A DNA stretch of 49,022 bases from Shewanella chilikensis (GTDB taxonomy: Bacteria > Pseudomonadota > Gammaproteobacteria > Enterobacterales > Shewanellaceae): positions 1-49,022 of the forward strand of contig NZ_NIJM01000030.1 in the NCBI RefSeq assembly GCF_002836945.1, written 5' to 3'. A program made the position numbers and the translations under genes. Under the pieces are notes generated by a model that was given only the letters and a program-made list of their open reading frames with translations, was not told the origin of the DNA and did no database searches. Shown here in pieces: positions 9,007 to 18,098 of the stretch. The first letter of the stretch is position 1. Each line of letters starts with the position of its first letter.

Positions 9007-10874
9007 TGGTAGAAACCTTAGCGGCAAAAACCTTAGTGAAACCGGCCACTCTTGAACTTGCAAGCGATTATTACCTGAGCAATTTTGAGCTCTTGCTGGA
9101 GGGTAGCCGCCGCTATCTGGATATTTTGCCAAGCGAGCTTGCCAGGTTACGCGCGGCATACCTTGCCTGCTCCAAGCCTTCGCGGATGTTGCTGGTGCGT
9201 CTCTTGTCCCGCAAGGGCGAGTGGTTTCGCACCGATAAGCTTAACTACCCGGAAATAGGGGCTCTGGAGCCTGCGATAAAGGGGCTTGAGCAAGCGGAGC
9301 TCATCAGCACTTCATCATTGCCAAATACTGAAACCTGGCTCAAAGGGGTCACCCTCACAGAGCTGCGCCGGGCGCTTCTCAAACTGCAACAGAGTCGAGC
9401 CTCGGAGGGCGAGAATAGTCTCGGGAGCCTGGTCGATATTGCGCAGCATCTAGGTAAAAACATAAATGGTGCCTCAAAGGAGACGCTGAAACGTACAATG
9501 CTGGCGCTCGGGCCCGAAGACTCACAGTTAGTGATTGGCGAACTGAACTCTGAGCTTGACATAGACTGGCTTGAGCTTAAATGCCAGAGGCTTCTCGATG
9601 GCCTATTGCTGCTCTATTTTGGCAACCGTTATCAGGATCTGAGCCAGTTTGTGCTCAGCGATCTGGGCTTGCAGCGCTTTGAAGTCACAGTGCTGGACAA
9701 GGCCCACCGCGCCTATGACAGCTCAGAGCAGCTTAACGTCGCGTTGGCATTTGGCCATATGAGTCAACAGATAGAAGAGGCGATTCTTGCCAAACAGCTG
9801 CTGGATATTCCATTACTGCTTGAGCAGCTTAACGCCGTTTCAGCAATGCCCGAGGCCAACCCATTACTCGAGCGGCACCGGCAAAAACTACTGACGCTGA
9901 TAGGCCGCGAGGCCGAAAGGCAAGGGCAAACCACTCTTGCCATCAGTGTTTATTCGCAGTGCGAACATTGGCAGGCAAGGGAACGTCTGTGCCGTTGCCT
10001 GGAAAAACAGGCTCAGTGGCAGGCTCTGACTCATGCGCTGCTGCATCTTTGCGACCTTGCCGGTAATGAGAGTCAGTGGCAAATCATAGAACGTATTGGC
10101 AAACGCCTGCTTAAAAAATTGCCAAATGGCAAAGACAGCAAGTTTGCCTCACCATCAGGCCATGGTGAAGCGCCTGATTCCTTGGCGCTTGAATCTTTGA
10201 TGTTAAGGCTGCAAGCGCTGAATGAAAATGTGCCGGGTAGACTGGGTGCGCCGCCAGCGATAGCTCTGCAACTCACTCCCAATGGTGAACGAGTTGAAAT
10301 GCGTGTCGCTGCGCACTTTGAAGCGCTCGGTTACCGGGCGTTTTTTCTCGAGAATGCCTTGCTTTGTGGCCTCTTTGGACTCGCCTTTTGGGACATTATT
10401 TTTGCCCCCGTTAAGGCGGTATTCGATAATCCATTTCAGCGCAGCCCACGGGATATGTTCACCGAGGAGTTTGTCAGTCGGCGTCAAGAGGCCATCACGG
10501 CGCGTCTTGATGAAATCGCTCGGGAGCCCGGCGCTGTTATTTGGCGCCATTTTCAGCAAAAGCAAGGACTGGCAAACGATTGGGTTTACTGGGAAAACCT
10601 GCCGAAACAGGCGCTGGAGCTAACGCTGGCGGCACTTTCCGGCGCGAGGCTCGCTCAGGTATTTGAATGTATGCTTGGCGATCTCAAGCATTACCGCAGT
10701 GGCCATCCGGATCTTGTGTTATTTGACGCCGAAGGGCGTATCAGCTGGCTTGAAGTCAAAGGCCCGGGCGATAAACTGGCCGATCATCAAATATACTGGC
10801 TCAACTTCCTCAGTGACTTGGGAGAGGCACGGGTTTGCTATGTTGACTGGGTAACGGCTGGCGAGTGTAAATAA
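9006..10874 (+). CDS. FAN1-like VRR-NUC structure-specific nuclease
   Basis: The 622-residue protein fits bacterial FAN1 homologues. These are structure-specific nucleases that cut 5' flaps and unhook interstrand crosslinks. The N-terminal half is helical (with ..SRKGEWFRTDKL.., typical of the family's winged-helix/SAP region) and is followed by a TPR-like segment. The C-terminal VRR-NUC domain carries the PD-(D/E)xK core: HPD (D569), then WLEVKGPGDKL (E583, K585). The conserved glutamate just upstream (MFTEEFVSRRQE region) is also present. It is translated from an ATG overlapping the stop of the EAL gene by one base. A role in DNA repair is inferred from the family. Confidence 0.88.
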   Translation: MVETLAAKTLVKPATLELASDYYLSNFELLLEGSRRYLDILPSELARLRAAYLACSKPSRMLLVRLLSRKGEWFRTDKLNYPEIGALEPAIKGLEQAELISTSSLPNTETWLKGVTLTELRRALLKLQQSRASEGENSLGSLVDIAQHLGKNINGASKETLKRTMLALGPEDSQLVIGELNSELDIDWLELKCQRLLDGLLLLYFGNRYQDLSQFVLSDLGLQRFEVTVLDKAHRAYDSSEQLNVALAFGHMSQQIEEAILAKQLLDIPLLLEQLNAVSAMPEANPLLERHRQKLLTLIGREAERQGQTTLAISVYSQCEHWQARERLCRCLEKQAQWQALTHALLHLCDLAGNESQWQIIERIGKRLLKKLPNGKDSKFASPSGHGEAPDSLALESLMLRLQALNENVPGRLGAPPAIALQLTPNGERVEMRVAAHFEALGYRAFFLENALLCGLFGLAFWDIIFAPVKAVFDNPFQRSPRDMFTEEFVSRRQEAITARLDEIAREPGAVIWRHFQQKQGLANDWVYWENLPKQALELTLAALSGARLAQVFECMLGDLKHYRSGHPDLVLFDAEGRISWLEVKGPGDKLADHQIYWLNFLSDLGEARVCYVDWVTAGECK

Positions 10875-10976
10875 GGTAAATAGCATTAAGGTAAGAATGA
10901 TTGTTATTTAATATTGACCAATAACAGTCAATTAACAGGTTGCCCACCGGCGGCCTGTGCCATGTGGAAACCTTAA

Positions 10977-11573
10977 TTGAAGTTCAGAGTCAGCAAATCA
11001 TCGCTCCATTTCGCCCGCATCGTTCATATCTATGTTTCCATGGCACTGCTGCTGTTGATGCTGTTCTTTGCCTTTACCGGCATCACTCTCAATCATCCTG
11101 ATTGGTTTATCCGCCAGGGCGGAGAAAGCCTGGCATCGGAAGAAGTCCTGCCGGGATTTTTGTTGCCGGTGAATAGTGAAGATCCGGATTGGCGCGAAGC
11201 CACAGCGCATTGGCTCAGTAGCCACTGGGGAGTGGATGGTCACAGCGCCGAGTTCAGTGAAGATGAAGTGGCGCTGGTGCACAAGGGGCCTGGGCGCTAT
11301 CAGAGTATTACCCTGGATCTGCTGGACGGGAAAGCCTATATCGAGCAGATAGATTATGGTCTTATCGCAGTACTCAATGATCTGCATAAGGGCCGTAACA
11401 GCGGCACCTTGTGGGTTTGGCTACTGGATCTCAGCTCAATTCTTATCATCCTGTTTTCCCTGACCGGCGCTTTCCTGCTGTTGCCTCAGAGCCGTAGATT
11501 GAAAAAATCCTTACTGGCCATGGCCGGTGTCAGCAGTGCCTGTGCCCTTATCTATCTGCTGTTTGTTCCTTGA
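10977..11573 (+). CDS. PepSY-associated TM protein
   Basis: The 198-residue inner-membrane protein has an N-terminal helix of the PepSY-TM type (HFARIVHIYVSMALLLLMLFF, then GITLNHPDWF). A periplasmic PepSY-like region with DLLDGKAYIEQIDYGLIAVLNDLHKGRNSG follows, then a helix with SLTGAFLLLPQSRR. These are hallmarks of the PepSY-associated TM family seen with TonB-dependent siderophore receptors and ferric reductase-like proteins. It heads a three-gene operon with DUF2271 and DUF4198 proteins. The start is TTG (10977); the upstream ATG at 10961 is followed by an early stop. An AT-rich, Fur-box-like but poor sequence lies at about 10890-10910. Iron-related function is inference. Confidence 0.8.
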   Translation: MKFRVSKSSLHFARIVHIYVSMALLLLMLFFAFTGITLNHPDWFIRQGGESLASEEVLPGFLLPVNSEDPDWREATAHWLSSHWGVDGHSAEFSEDEVALVHKGPGRYQSITLDLLDGKAYIEQIDYGLIAVLNDLHKGRNSGTLWVWLLDLSSILIILFSLTGAFLLLPQSRRLKKSLLAMAGVSSACALIYLLFVP

Positions 11574-11640
11574 GTTCAAAGTAACAAATAGCAAAGCATG
11601 AACTCGTACCCACCTTTGGTGTGTTGTGAATGGAGAATGT

Positions 11641-12174
11641 ATGAATGGCAAACCTTTGAAAACCAGATTGTCTCTGTCTCTGGCGGTATTACTGAGTAGC
11701 AGCTTAACCCTGGGGCAGGCCCAAGCCGATTCGCTGGAGATTAATCTGACACTGCCGGAAATCACCACGGGCCAATACCACAGGCCTTACACAGCCGTGT
11801 GGGTGGAGGATGCCAAAGGGCAGAGCGTGCGAACCTTGAGCCTTTGGGTCATGCAGGAAGGCGAGGGGTACAAGTGGCTGAAAGACATTCGTCGCTGGTG
11901 GCGCAAGGCCGGGCGGGATGACATGAACTTTGTCGATGCCATTGCATCGGCAACACGGCCAGCGGGCAAGTATCCCATCAGCTGGGACCTCAAAGATGAC
12001 CAAGGGAGCCAGGTTGCCAATGGTAAATATACCTTGCTGGTGGAAGTGGTACGTGAGCACGGTGGCCGGGATTTGGTACGACACAAATTTCAGCTCGACG
12101 GCAAGCCCTTCAAAGCTGAAATAGTGCCCACCATAGAAACCGGCACGATTAGCCTTCAATACCTAGTGGAGTAA
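11641..12174 (+). CDS. DUF2271 periplasmic protein
   Basis: The 177-residue protein carries a signal peptide (about residues 1-30, ending QAQA-DSL) and the DUF2271 core: RPYTAVWVED, TLSLW, WLKDIRRWWRK, DAIASATRPAGKY, WDLKDDQG, GKYTLLVEVVREHGG. The family is commonly found beside PepSY-TM and DUF4198 genes, as here, but its biochemical role is not known. I start at the ATG at 11641 because GGAG lies about 6-9 bases upstream; an in-frame GTG at 11626 is less suitable. The stop and the next start are 3 bp apart, so co-translation is likely. Confidence 0.85.
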   Translation: MNGKPLKTRLSLSLAVLLSSSLTLGQAQADSLEINLTLPEITTGQYHRPYTAVWVEDAKGQSVRTLSLWVMQEGEGYKWLKDIRRWWRKAGRDDMNFVDAIASATRPAGKYPISWDLKDDQGSQVANGKYTLLVEVVREHGGRDLVRHKFQLDGKPFKAEIVPTIETGTISLQYLVE

Positions 12175-12177
12175 AAG

Positions 12178-13002
12178 ATGATGAAAACAAGCAAACTCTT
12201 GTTGGCCCTGGGGGCCTGTCTGTTGGCACAAACGGCGCAGGCCCATGACAGATTTATACTGCCCAGCCAGTTCAATGTCTCTGCCGATCCCGGTAAAGGT
12301 GTGTGGATCACTTCAGATGTCAGCGCCAGTAATGAAGTCTTCCTGTTTGACAAACCTTTTGGCTCTGAAGATGTGCAAATCATCACGCCATCCGGCACCA
12401 AGGAGCGACCATCCTCGAGCTACCGCGGCAGCCGTAAGTCTGTGTTTGACTATCGCCTGACCGAAGACGGCACCTACAGATTCGAGAAAGAGACCCAGCC
12501 AAGATATATGTCGCGCTATAAGCTCAAGGGCCAGCAAGACAGCGTCCGTAGTCGTACCGACAAGCAAACCACCAAGGCGATGATGCCCAAAGGGGCGTAC
12601 GATCTCGAAGGGGCGCTGTATTTCTCTCGGGTCGAGTCCTATGTCACCCTCAACAAGCCAAGTGACAAGGCTTTTGAAGTGAAAGGGGAATACCTGGAAC
12701 TCAAACCCTTGACCCATCCGGCTGACATAGTCGAGCAGGAACCCACTGAGCTGCAATTCTATTTCCAGGGTAAAGTGATTGCCGGTGTGGAAGTTGCGAT
12801 TGTGAAGGAAGGCACGCTTTATCGTAACCAGAAACAGGAATTGACGCTGACCTCAGACAAAGAAGGCAAGGTGAGTTTTGAACTGCCCAGCGCCGGCCGC
12901 TATATGTTGCATGCATCATTCGAGCAACCTAACGCCGACACTCGTCTTGCGGATAAGACAGTCAGTGAAATTTTCCTCACTTTCGAGGCCGGTCTGCAAT
13001 AA
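12178..13002 (+). CDS. DUF4198 periplasmic protein (NikK-like fold)
   Basis: The 274-residue protein has a cleavable signal peptide (MMKTSKLLLALGACLLAQTAQA), giving a mature N-terminus HDRFILPSQF. That early histidine is typical of DUF4198, a family related to the periplasmic NikK/CbiK-type accessory proteins. The mature N-terminal histidine suggests metal binding, but this is inference. A C-terminal beta region follows (GKVSFELPSAGRYMLHASFE). It is the third gene of the PepSY-TM / DUF2271 / DUF4198 unit and is followed by a hairpin with a short T-rich tail. Confidence 0.85.
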   Translation: MMKTSKLLLALGACLLAQTAQAHDRFILPSQFNVSADPGKGVWITSDVSASNEVFLFDKPFGSEDVQIITPSGTKERPSSSYRGSRKSVFDYRLTEDGTYRFEKETQPRYMSRYKLKGQQDSVRSRTDKQTTKAMMPKGAYDLEGALYFSRVESYVTLNKPSDKAFEVKGEYLELKPLTHPADIVEQEPTELQFYFQGKVIAGVEVAIVKEGTLYRNQKQELTLTSDKEGKVSFELPSAGRYMLHASFEQPNADTRLADKTVSEIFLTFEAGLQ

Positions 13003-13080
13003 CCTTTGGTAAATAAATTGCTCTAAGCTGGCACTTTCAAGGCTTATCACCTTATGAGTGCCTGTCACACTTGTATTGCT

Positions 13081-13105
13081 GCGGCTTTCAGCCGCATTGA
13101 TTTTT
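13081..13105 (+). terminator. Probable terminator of the DUF2271/DUF4198 operon
   Basis: GCGGCT / AGCCGC stem with a TTC loop, then ATTGATTTTT. It lies 78 bp after the DUF4198 stop. The 170 bp beyond it, up to the next terminator, show nothing firm. Confidence 0.65.
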
Positions 13106-13250
13106 GGAGGCACTGTATCTTGTGATCTGAACCTTTAATTATCTTGGAAAGCTTTCCTGTTTTATTATCAATAATATCAGTAGTCTCCAGCACTCTTTCT
13201 GAGCTTTTGGGGTAGAGAATAGCGAGATTTTCTTTGAACCATGTCAAGGG

Positions 13251-13287
13251 ATTAAAAATCCCCCTGGATGTCACTGTTTCAGGGGGA
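13251..13287 (-). terminator. Terminator of the yfgD-DUF2069 operon
   Basis: On the minus strand, CCCCCTG and CAGGGGG pair around a 13-base loop and are followed by ATTTTTAAT. It sits just past the DUF2069 stop at 13294. Confidence 0.82.
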
Positions 13288-13293
13288 AGTCTT

Positions 13294-13671
13294 TCAGTCC
13301 TTGGTGCGTTTCTTGAGTCCAAGCCCCAACTCGCGGCCGCGCTTGCGGGCGTAGAAGGGCATGCTGATCAGTAAGCATGCGATCAATAGACTCTCAATCA
13401 GCGCAAACCACCATTCATTGCCCTGGGCTATATAGAGCAAGGTCAAGCCGTGCAAAAAATAGAGACAGAGAATGAAGCTGGCCCAAGCAAAGGTATAGGG
13501 GTTGCCTTTGAGGATCCCCGCTAGCGGCAGCAGCAAGGGCACCAGCCAAAGACTGGTAAACAGCAGTGAGTATTCGCCGTTGAGCCCCTTATCGATAAAG
13601 GCATAGGCCAACAAGGCCGTCAGTAACAGATAGCCCGTGCGTGAGACTTGTAATAGCGCATGACTGCTCAT
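13294..13671 (-). CDS. DUF2069 small inner-membrane protein
   Basis: The 125 residues form about four membrane helices (LLLTALLAYAF, LVPLLLPLAGIL, AWASFILCLYFLHGLTLLY, ALIESLLIACLLISMPFY) and end in a basic tail (RKRGRELGLGLKKR). The pattern matches the DUF2069 family, whose function is unknown and which is commonly found next to the ArsC-like gene in gammaproteobacteria. Its ATG directly follows the TAA of that gene with no gap, so the two are surely co-transcribed and probably translationally coupled. Confidence 0.85.
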   Translation of the reverse strand: MSSHALLQVSRTGYLLLTALLAYAFIDKGLNGEYSLLFTSLWLVPLLLPLAGILKGNPYTFAWASFILCLYFLHGLTLLYIAQGNEWWFALIESLLIACLLISMPFYARKRGRELGLGLKKRTKD

Positions 13672-14022
13672 TTACAGGATCGCCAACACGTTTTCCGGTG
13701 GACGGCCAATGGCGGCTTTACCCTTGGCAAGCACGATTGGTCGTTCTATCAACTTGGGAGTAGCTACCATGGCGGCAATCAACTGGGCTTCTGTCAGCTC
13801 AGGATTATTCAACCCCTGAGCCTTGTATTCTTCTTCTTTGGTGCGCATCAGTTCACGGGCACTGATGCCCAGTTTGGCCAACAGCTCACTGATTGTGGCA
13901 GCATCGGGTACTTGTTTCAGATACTCGACAATCTGGATTTCGACGCCTTTGGACTCCAGTAGTGCCAGTGTTTCACGGCTCTTGGAGCAGCGTGGATTAT
14001 GGAAAATAGTGACCTGGGTCAT
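13672..14022 (-). CDS. yfgD: ArsC-family reductase-like protein (YfgD type)
   Basis: The 116-residue protein has a thioredoxin-like ArsC fold with the catalytic motif NPRCSKSR (C12). Arginines equivalent to the arsenate-binding triad follow (LMRTKE, IERPIV, GRPPENV). The family reduces arsenate with glutaredoxin and glutathione, but the YfgD branch sits beside bepA in E. coli and has no shown arsenic role, so the substrate is open. I start at the ATG giving MTQVTIFHNP; the 15 residues upstream are not part of the family. Its stop abuts the DUF2069 start, and bepA lies 120 bp upstream in the same direction. There are no other ars genes. Confidence 0.9.
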   Translation of the reverse strand: MTQVTIFHNPRCSKSRETLALLESKGVEIQIVEYLKQVPDAATISELLAKLGISARELMRTKEEEYKAQGLNNPELTEAQLIAAMVATPKLIERPIVLAKGKAAIGRPPENVLAIL

Positions 14023-14144
14023 GGGTTTTCTCTTTACCTTGGCTGAAAAGTGCGACGATGATAGCAAAAATCTGCGCTGACGTCAGGGGAAAGTGGCCCG
14101 GCGAATGGGCCAATGAAAACCAGCATAATCAAAGTTTAAGCAAA

Positions 14145-15614
14145 CTATTTCTTCAATTCGTCCAGCGCCCTGTCAGCGATTCGGAATTGGCGTATCTTGG
14201 CCTCGATTCTGGCAATCTGCAATGGCTGACCATCGGCGGCCTTGTAGGCAAAGTTGAGCTGATCGATAGCCCCCTTATAATTGGCCCGCAGAGCCATGGA
14301 TTCCGCATTGGAAAAGTGTTCCAGCGTCTTATTACCGGTTTGTTTGTAAGCTTCGGTGAGTAATTGATAGGGCAAGGGATTTTGCTTATCCAGAAACGCC
14401 ATGTCCTCGAGGATCGGGATTGCCCGCTCTGGCTGTTTACTTTCGAGATAAACGCTGGCCAGGTTGGCGTTGATCACTTGGGAGGTAGGTTTGAGCCGTC
14501 GCTGGGCTTCCAACATCTTTATCGCGCCCTGATAATCTTTACGCTCCACCAGCAGGTCGGTTTTGGTATCGAGATAGAAGAGGTTGTCCTGATCTTTTTC
14601 CAGCAATTGATCTATGAGTTGCTCGGATTGTTTGAAGTCCTTGAGGCGAAACAGTGCCAATGCCTTACCATAGAGGGCCGCATCTTTAAAAGCATAGTTA
14701 TGCTTGGCTAATTGGGTTTCAAAAAGTGACAGAGCCGCATCGTCGCTGTAGCTGGAAAAGCGCACCTGGATCCTGGCCTTGGCCAGGTGGAAGTTAAGGT
14801 TGTCTGCCACATATCTGTGTGGATACTGAGCCGCGCGGTTACGGGCATCGGTGATCCGCGACTCGGGCAGGGGGTGAGTCAGCAGCATTTGCGGCGGCTT
14901 GGAGGTAAAACGGTAACGGGCCGCCAGTTTGCCGAAGAAGTTGGCCGAGGCGTTGGGATCAAAACCTGATTCCACCAGAATTTGCATGCCTATCCTGTCG
15001 GCTTCTTTTTCATGCAAGCGGGTATAGTTTATTTTGGACTGGGTCGACAGCGCCTGAGTGGTGGCCAGTGCCGCCATCCCGGCCTGAGGCGCCGCTATGG
15101 TCAGCAATATTGCGCCGAGCAGCCCGGCAATGGTGGCCGGACTGGCTTTCTCCTGGGCTTCGAGTGAGCGCGCCAGGTGCCTCTGGGTTACGTGAGTAAT
15201 TTCGTGCGCCAGTACCGAGGCCAATTCACTTTCATTGTCGGCGTTGAGAAATAGGCCTGTATGGATTGCCACATGGCCGCCGAAAAAGGCAAAGGCGTTG
15301 ATTTCATCGTTTCGCAGCAGGAAAAAGTAGAAGGGTGTCTTGACTCCGGTGGCATGCGCCACCAATTTGTTACCCAGTTCTGTGGCATATTGGCTCAAAA
15401 CAGGATCGGATAACACAGGCGCCTGGGAACGAATGACCCGCATATAGGCGTCACCATAGACCATCTCTTTTTCGAGACTGAAGGTGTTGACGGCGGCGGT
15501 ACCGAGATCCGGCAGGTCGTTATTGGCGAAACTATGGCTGGCGGTGGCAAGTAAAAGGGTAGTGGCACCGGCCAGAATGGATTGTCGGAACTTGGAAAAA
15601 GTCAAAGTACTCAA
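14145..15614 (-). CDS. bepA: Beta-barrel assembly-enhancing metalloprotease BepA
   Basis: This is a periplasmic M48 zinc protease and chaperone that assists LptD and BAM substrates and degrades misassembled outer-membrane proteins. The 489 residues comprise a signal peptide (ending near SFA-NND), the M48 domain and a TPR domain from about residue 310. Zinc-site residues are seen: H137-E138-xx-H141 (AHEITH), E204 (EKEADRIGM) and H247 (LLTHPLPESR), matching E. coli BepA. It precedes yfgD in the same orientation, as in E. coli. It is divergent from the TusA-like gene. Confidence 0.95.
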   Translation of the reverse strand: MSTLTFSKFRQSILAGATTLLLATASHSFANNDLPDLGTAAVNTFSLEKEMVYGDAYMRVIRSQAPVLSDPVLSQYATELGNKLVAHATGVKTPFYFFLLRNDEINAFAFFGGHVAIHTGLFLNADNESELASVLAHEITHVTQRHLARSLEAQEKASPATIAGLLGAILLTIAAPQAGMAALATTQALSTQSKINYTRLHEKEADRIGMQILVESGFDPNASANFFGKLAARYRFTSKPPQMLLTHPLPESRITDARNRAAQYPHRYVADNLNFHLAKARIQVRFSSYSDDAALSLFETQLAKHNYAFKDAALYGKALALFRLKDFKQSEQLIDQLLEKDQDNLFYLDTKTDLLVERKDYQGAIKMLEAQRRLKPTSQVINANLASVYLESKQPERAIPILEDMAFLDKQNPLPYQLLTEAYKQTGNKTLEHFSNAESMALRANYKGAIDQLNFAYKAADGQPLQIARIEAKIRQFRIADRALDELKK

Positions 15615-15698
15615 GCTGATTAAATTTCCTGTATGCCACTAATGCATAACTGCCTGGCTTGTGGTTTCAGTTGCAACTTAGGATAATAGCCGAGGTTT

Positions 15699-15962
15699 AT
15701 GTTTAGCAAGCTCATCATGGTTTTAATTGATTTAACTCAGAGTCGATGTCCCGAAGCCCTGGTCAAGGCCAAGATGGCGATGAAACGTTTGCTGCCCGGT
15801 GAAACTCTGTGTCTCTTGCTTTCAGACCCAGGATCGCGGCAGGATGTTCCCCGTTTCGCCAAAAAACAGGGTTATGATTGTCGGATAGCGTCCGATGAGT
15901 CGGCCGTTTTGCGTTTACATGTCTCAGTTACCCAACAGGGTAGAAGCGCAGAATCTAACTAG
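15699..15962 (+). CDS. TusA-family sulfur carrier-like protein
   Basis: The 87-residue protein has the TusA fold signature: a short beta strand (MVLIDLTQSRCPEAL) with the conserved CP motif (C17-P18), then AKMAMKRLLPGE and DPGSRQDVPRFAKKQGY. In TusA relatives the cysteine carries a persulfide for tRNA thiolation or redox relays. The exact acceptor here is unknown, because the true tusA is usually elsewhere in Shewanella. I start at 15699, four bases after GAGG; an in-frame ATG at 15717 would also keep the whole domain. PerM follows 61 bp downstream in the same direction. Confidence 0.85.
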   Translation: MFSKLIMVLIDLTQSRCPEALVKAKMAMKRLLPGETLCLLLSDPGSRQDVPRFAKKQGYDCRIASDESAVLRLHVSVTQQGRSAESN

Positions 15963-16023
15963 ACAGCTTCTTGACGAAGCGATAATCAAGATGGCGTAGC
16001 CATCATCAGCACAGGAATCCCGG

Positions 16024-17118
16024 ATGTTTAGCTATTTGAGTCGTTGGTACCAGGCCCGCTTCAGTGATCCTCAGGCTCTGACACTATTGTTTATTCTGCT
16101 TGGCATCGCCTTGACCATTTACTTTGCCGGTGGTTTGTTGATGCCGCTGCTGGTCGCTCTGGTATTGGCCTTTTTGCTGGAATGGCCGGTGGCACAGATG
16201 GCGAGGATAGGGGTAAGCCGCACTGCAGCAGCCTCTTTGGTGCTGATCCTCTTTATCGGCTTGATGATCTTGTTGTCATTCGGCTTGATCCCCAGCATCT
16301 GGCGCCAAGGGGCTGCACTGCTTAGCGACCTGCCCAATATGCTCGACAAAGGAATAATCCTTTTGCAGGAGCAGGCGCAACAATATCCGCAGTTTATCTC
16401 AACAGATCAGCTAGATACCATGGTGTCCGAACTCAAAAAATTGCTCGATACCCAGCATCTCTTGGATATTGCCACTCAGCTCCTTGGCTATTCGGCATCC
16501 TTGCTGGTATTGATGGTTTACGCCATCCTGGTGCCTTTGCTGGTGTTCTTCTTCCTCAAGGATAAAGATGAACTGATCCGCGGCAGTAAGCGTTTTTTCC
16601 CCAGCAATCGTGAGCTGGCCCGTAAGGTTTGGTTCGAGATGAATCAGCAGATCTTCAATTACATTCGTGGCAAGGTGATTGAAATTGTAATAGTCGGGGT
16701 CGTGAGCTACGTGTTCTTCGCCTTGATGGATCTGCGTTATGCAGCGCTGCTTGGGGTGTTGACCGGACTTTCAGTGCTGATCCCATACGTTGGTGCCACC
16801 TTGGTGACCTTACCGATTGCCCTGGTTGCCTTCTTCCAGTGGGGTGTCAGCCCCGAGTTCGGTTATTTGATGCTGGGTTACGGCATCATTCAGGCGCTGG
16901 ATGGCAACCTGCTGGTGCCTTTACTCTTCTCCGATGCGGTGGACTTGCACCCGGTGATCATCATAGCCGCTGTGTTGGTTTTCGGCGGTCTTTGGGGCGT
17001 TTGGGGGGTTTTCTTTGCGATCCCGCTGGCCTCTCTGGTCAAGGCTGTACTGAACGCCTGGCCCAATGCCGAAGCTGATACGGCCAAAAACGCAGCCTTA
17101 GAGGCGCAAGCCGAATAG
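16024..17118 (+). CDS. perM: AI-2E family transporter PerM
   Basis: The 364-residue inner-membrane protein has about seven helices. It carries the AI-2E family pattern: an N-terminal helix pair (TIYFAGGLLMPLLVALVLAF), a central cytosolic-periplasmic helical stretch, PLLVFFFLKDKDEL, VLIPYVGATLVTLP, GNLLVPLLFSDAVDLHP and a GVWGVFFAIPLASLVKAV tail. E. coli PerM (YfgO) lies near bepA and bcp, as here. The transported substrate is not established for this member. It is followed by a good terminator. Confidence 0.9.
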   Translation: MFSYLSRWYQARFSDPQALTLLFILLGIALTIYFAGGLLMPLLVALVLAFLLEWPVAQMARIGVSRTAAASLVLILFIGLMILLSFGLIPSIWRQGAALLSDLPNMLDKGIILLQEQAQQYPQFISTDQLDTMVSELKKLLDTQHLLDIATQLLGYSASLLVLMVYAILVPLLVFFFLKDKDELIRGSKRFFPSNRELARKVWFEMNQQIFNYIRGKVIEIVIVGVVSYVFFALMDLRYAALLGVLTGLSVLIPYVGATLVTLPIALVAFFQWGVSPEFGYLMLGYGIIQALDGNLLVPLLFSDAVDLHPVIIIAAVLVFGGLWGVWGVFFAIPLASLVKAVLNAWPNAEADTAKNAALEAQAE

Positions 17119-17141
17119 GGCGGTAAATTTCAAGTTAACCG

Positions 17142-17172
17142 ACACAGGCGGCCTATGGTCGCCTGTGTTTTA
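17142..17172 (+). terminator. Terminator between convergent perM and argP
   Basis: ACACAGGCG / CGCCTGTGT stem of 9 bp with a 9-base loop, followed by TTT. It lies 24 bp past perM. Confidence 0.75.
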
Positions 17173-17204
17173 AGCAATGCCTGTTTCTGTTTATAAGCCG
17201 GTAT

Positions 17205-18098
17205 TTATTCCGGTAACAGGTGATTTCTGGCACTCGCCGCCAATGCCCTGAATACCAACGTGGTCTGCTTAGCCTTGAGGTTCCAGTGCTGCCAATAGAG
17301 TGGTACCCGCATCCGCATCATGGGTGTCAGCTCTATCAGGCGCCCGGATGCCAGCAACGGCCGGGCTTGCAGATGGCCCACCAGTCCATAACCCAACCCC
17401 TGCAAAATAGCTTCCAGAAAGCCTTCCGATGACGGCACTGTGTGTTGCCACCATTGTCCCGGCAGCATCTCGAAGTAGCGCTTCAAGTACTTTTCATGCA
17501 GCTTGTCGCGGGTGGAGAACACCACTGCCGGTGCCGAGGCCAGTGAATCATTATTCGGCAGGCCGTCGAAAAAGCGTTCGGCAAACTCAGGCGTGGCCAC
17601 ACAGGCATACTCCATTACCCCGAGAAACTCGCTGGAGCAGCCGTTCATCGCTTGTCCCAAAGTGGTCACGCAGCCAACCGCTTCACCGTTTTTCAACAGG
17701 TGATGAGTGTAAGACTCGTCATCCACTATCAGCTCCAACAGCCAACCGCGGCGGGCGAACATAGAACTGATAGCCGGCAAAAACCAGGTTGCCAGACTGT
17801 CCGCATTCACCGCGATTCTCACCACAGTGGGCATGGCCGGATCGTCGGCATCCATTTCGGCTCTAAGCTCAGTCTCTAACAATTCGACCTGAGCATAGTG
17901 GCGTAAAAGCCGCTTGCCTGTTGGTGTCGGCACTACAGGGTTACTTCTGATGAGCAGCGCCTGTCCCACTCTTTCTTCCAGCTGCTTTATCCGTTGTGAT
18001 ACCGCCGATTGGGTCACATGCAACCGTTTGGCTGCCCGCTCAAAGCCGCCTTCGGCTACCACCACCGACAGTGCCTTGAGATGACTGTAGTCCAGCAT
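17205..18098 (-). CDS. argP: LysR-type regulator ArgP
   Basis: The 297 residues comprise an N-terminal LysR winged helix (FERAAKRLHVTQSAVSQRIKQLEERVGQ, about residues 18-46) and a periplasmic-binding-like effector domain. The length and N-terminal sequence (LDYSHLKAL) match ArgP/IciA. That regulator activates argO with arginine and is locked inactive on argO by lysine. The divergent argO gene next door confirms the assignment. The 156-bp AT-rich space between them should hold the ArgP site. Confidence 0.93.
   Translation of the reverse strand: MLDYSHLKALSVVVAEGGFERAAKRLHVTQSAVSQRIKQLEERVGQALLIRSNPVVPTPTGKRLLRHYAQVELLETELRAEMDADDPAMPTVVRIAVNADSLATWFLPAISSMFARRGWLLELIVDDESYTHHLLKNGEAVGCVTTLGQAMNGCSSEFLGVMEYACVATPEFAERFFDGLPNNDSLASAPAVVFSTRDKLHEKYLKRYFEMLPGQWWQHTVPSSEGFLEAILQGLGYGLVGHLQARPLLASGRLIELTPMMRMRVPLYWQHWNLKAKQTTLVFRALAASARNHLLPE

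Noticed and set aside
10886..10910. Fur box upstream of the PepSY-TM/DUF2271 operon
   Set aside because: Some similarity (ATGATT..TTATT) but too many mismatches to the 7-1-7 or 19-bp consensus.
13065..13322. 85-codon minus-strand frame after DUF2069
   Set aside because: Its middle looks somewhat protein-like, but it overlaps the end of DUF2069 and two terminators and has no suitable start; left unannotated.
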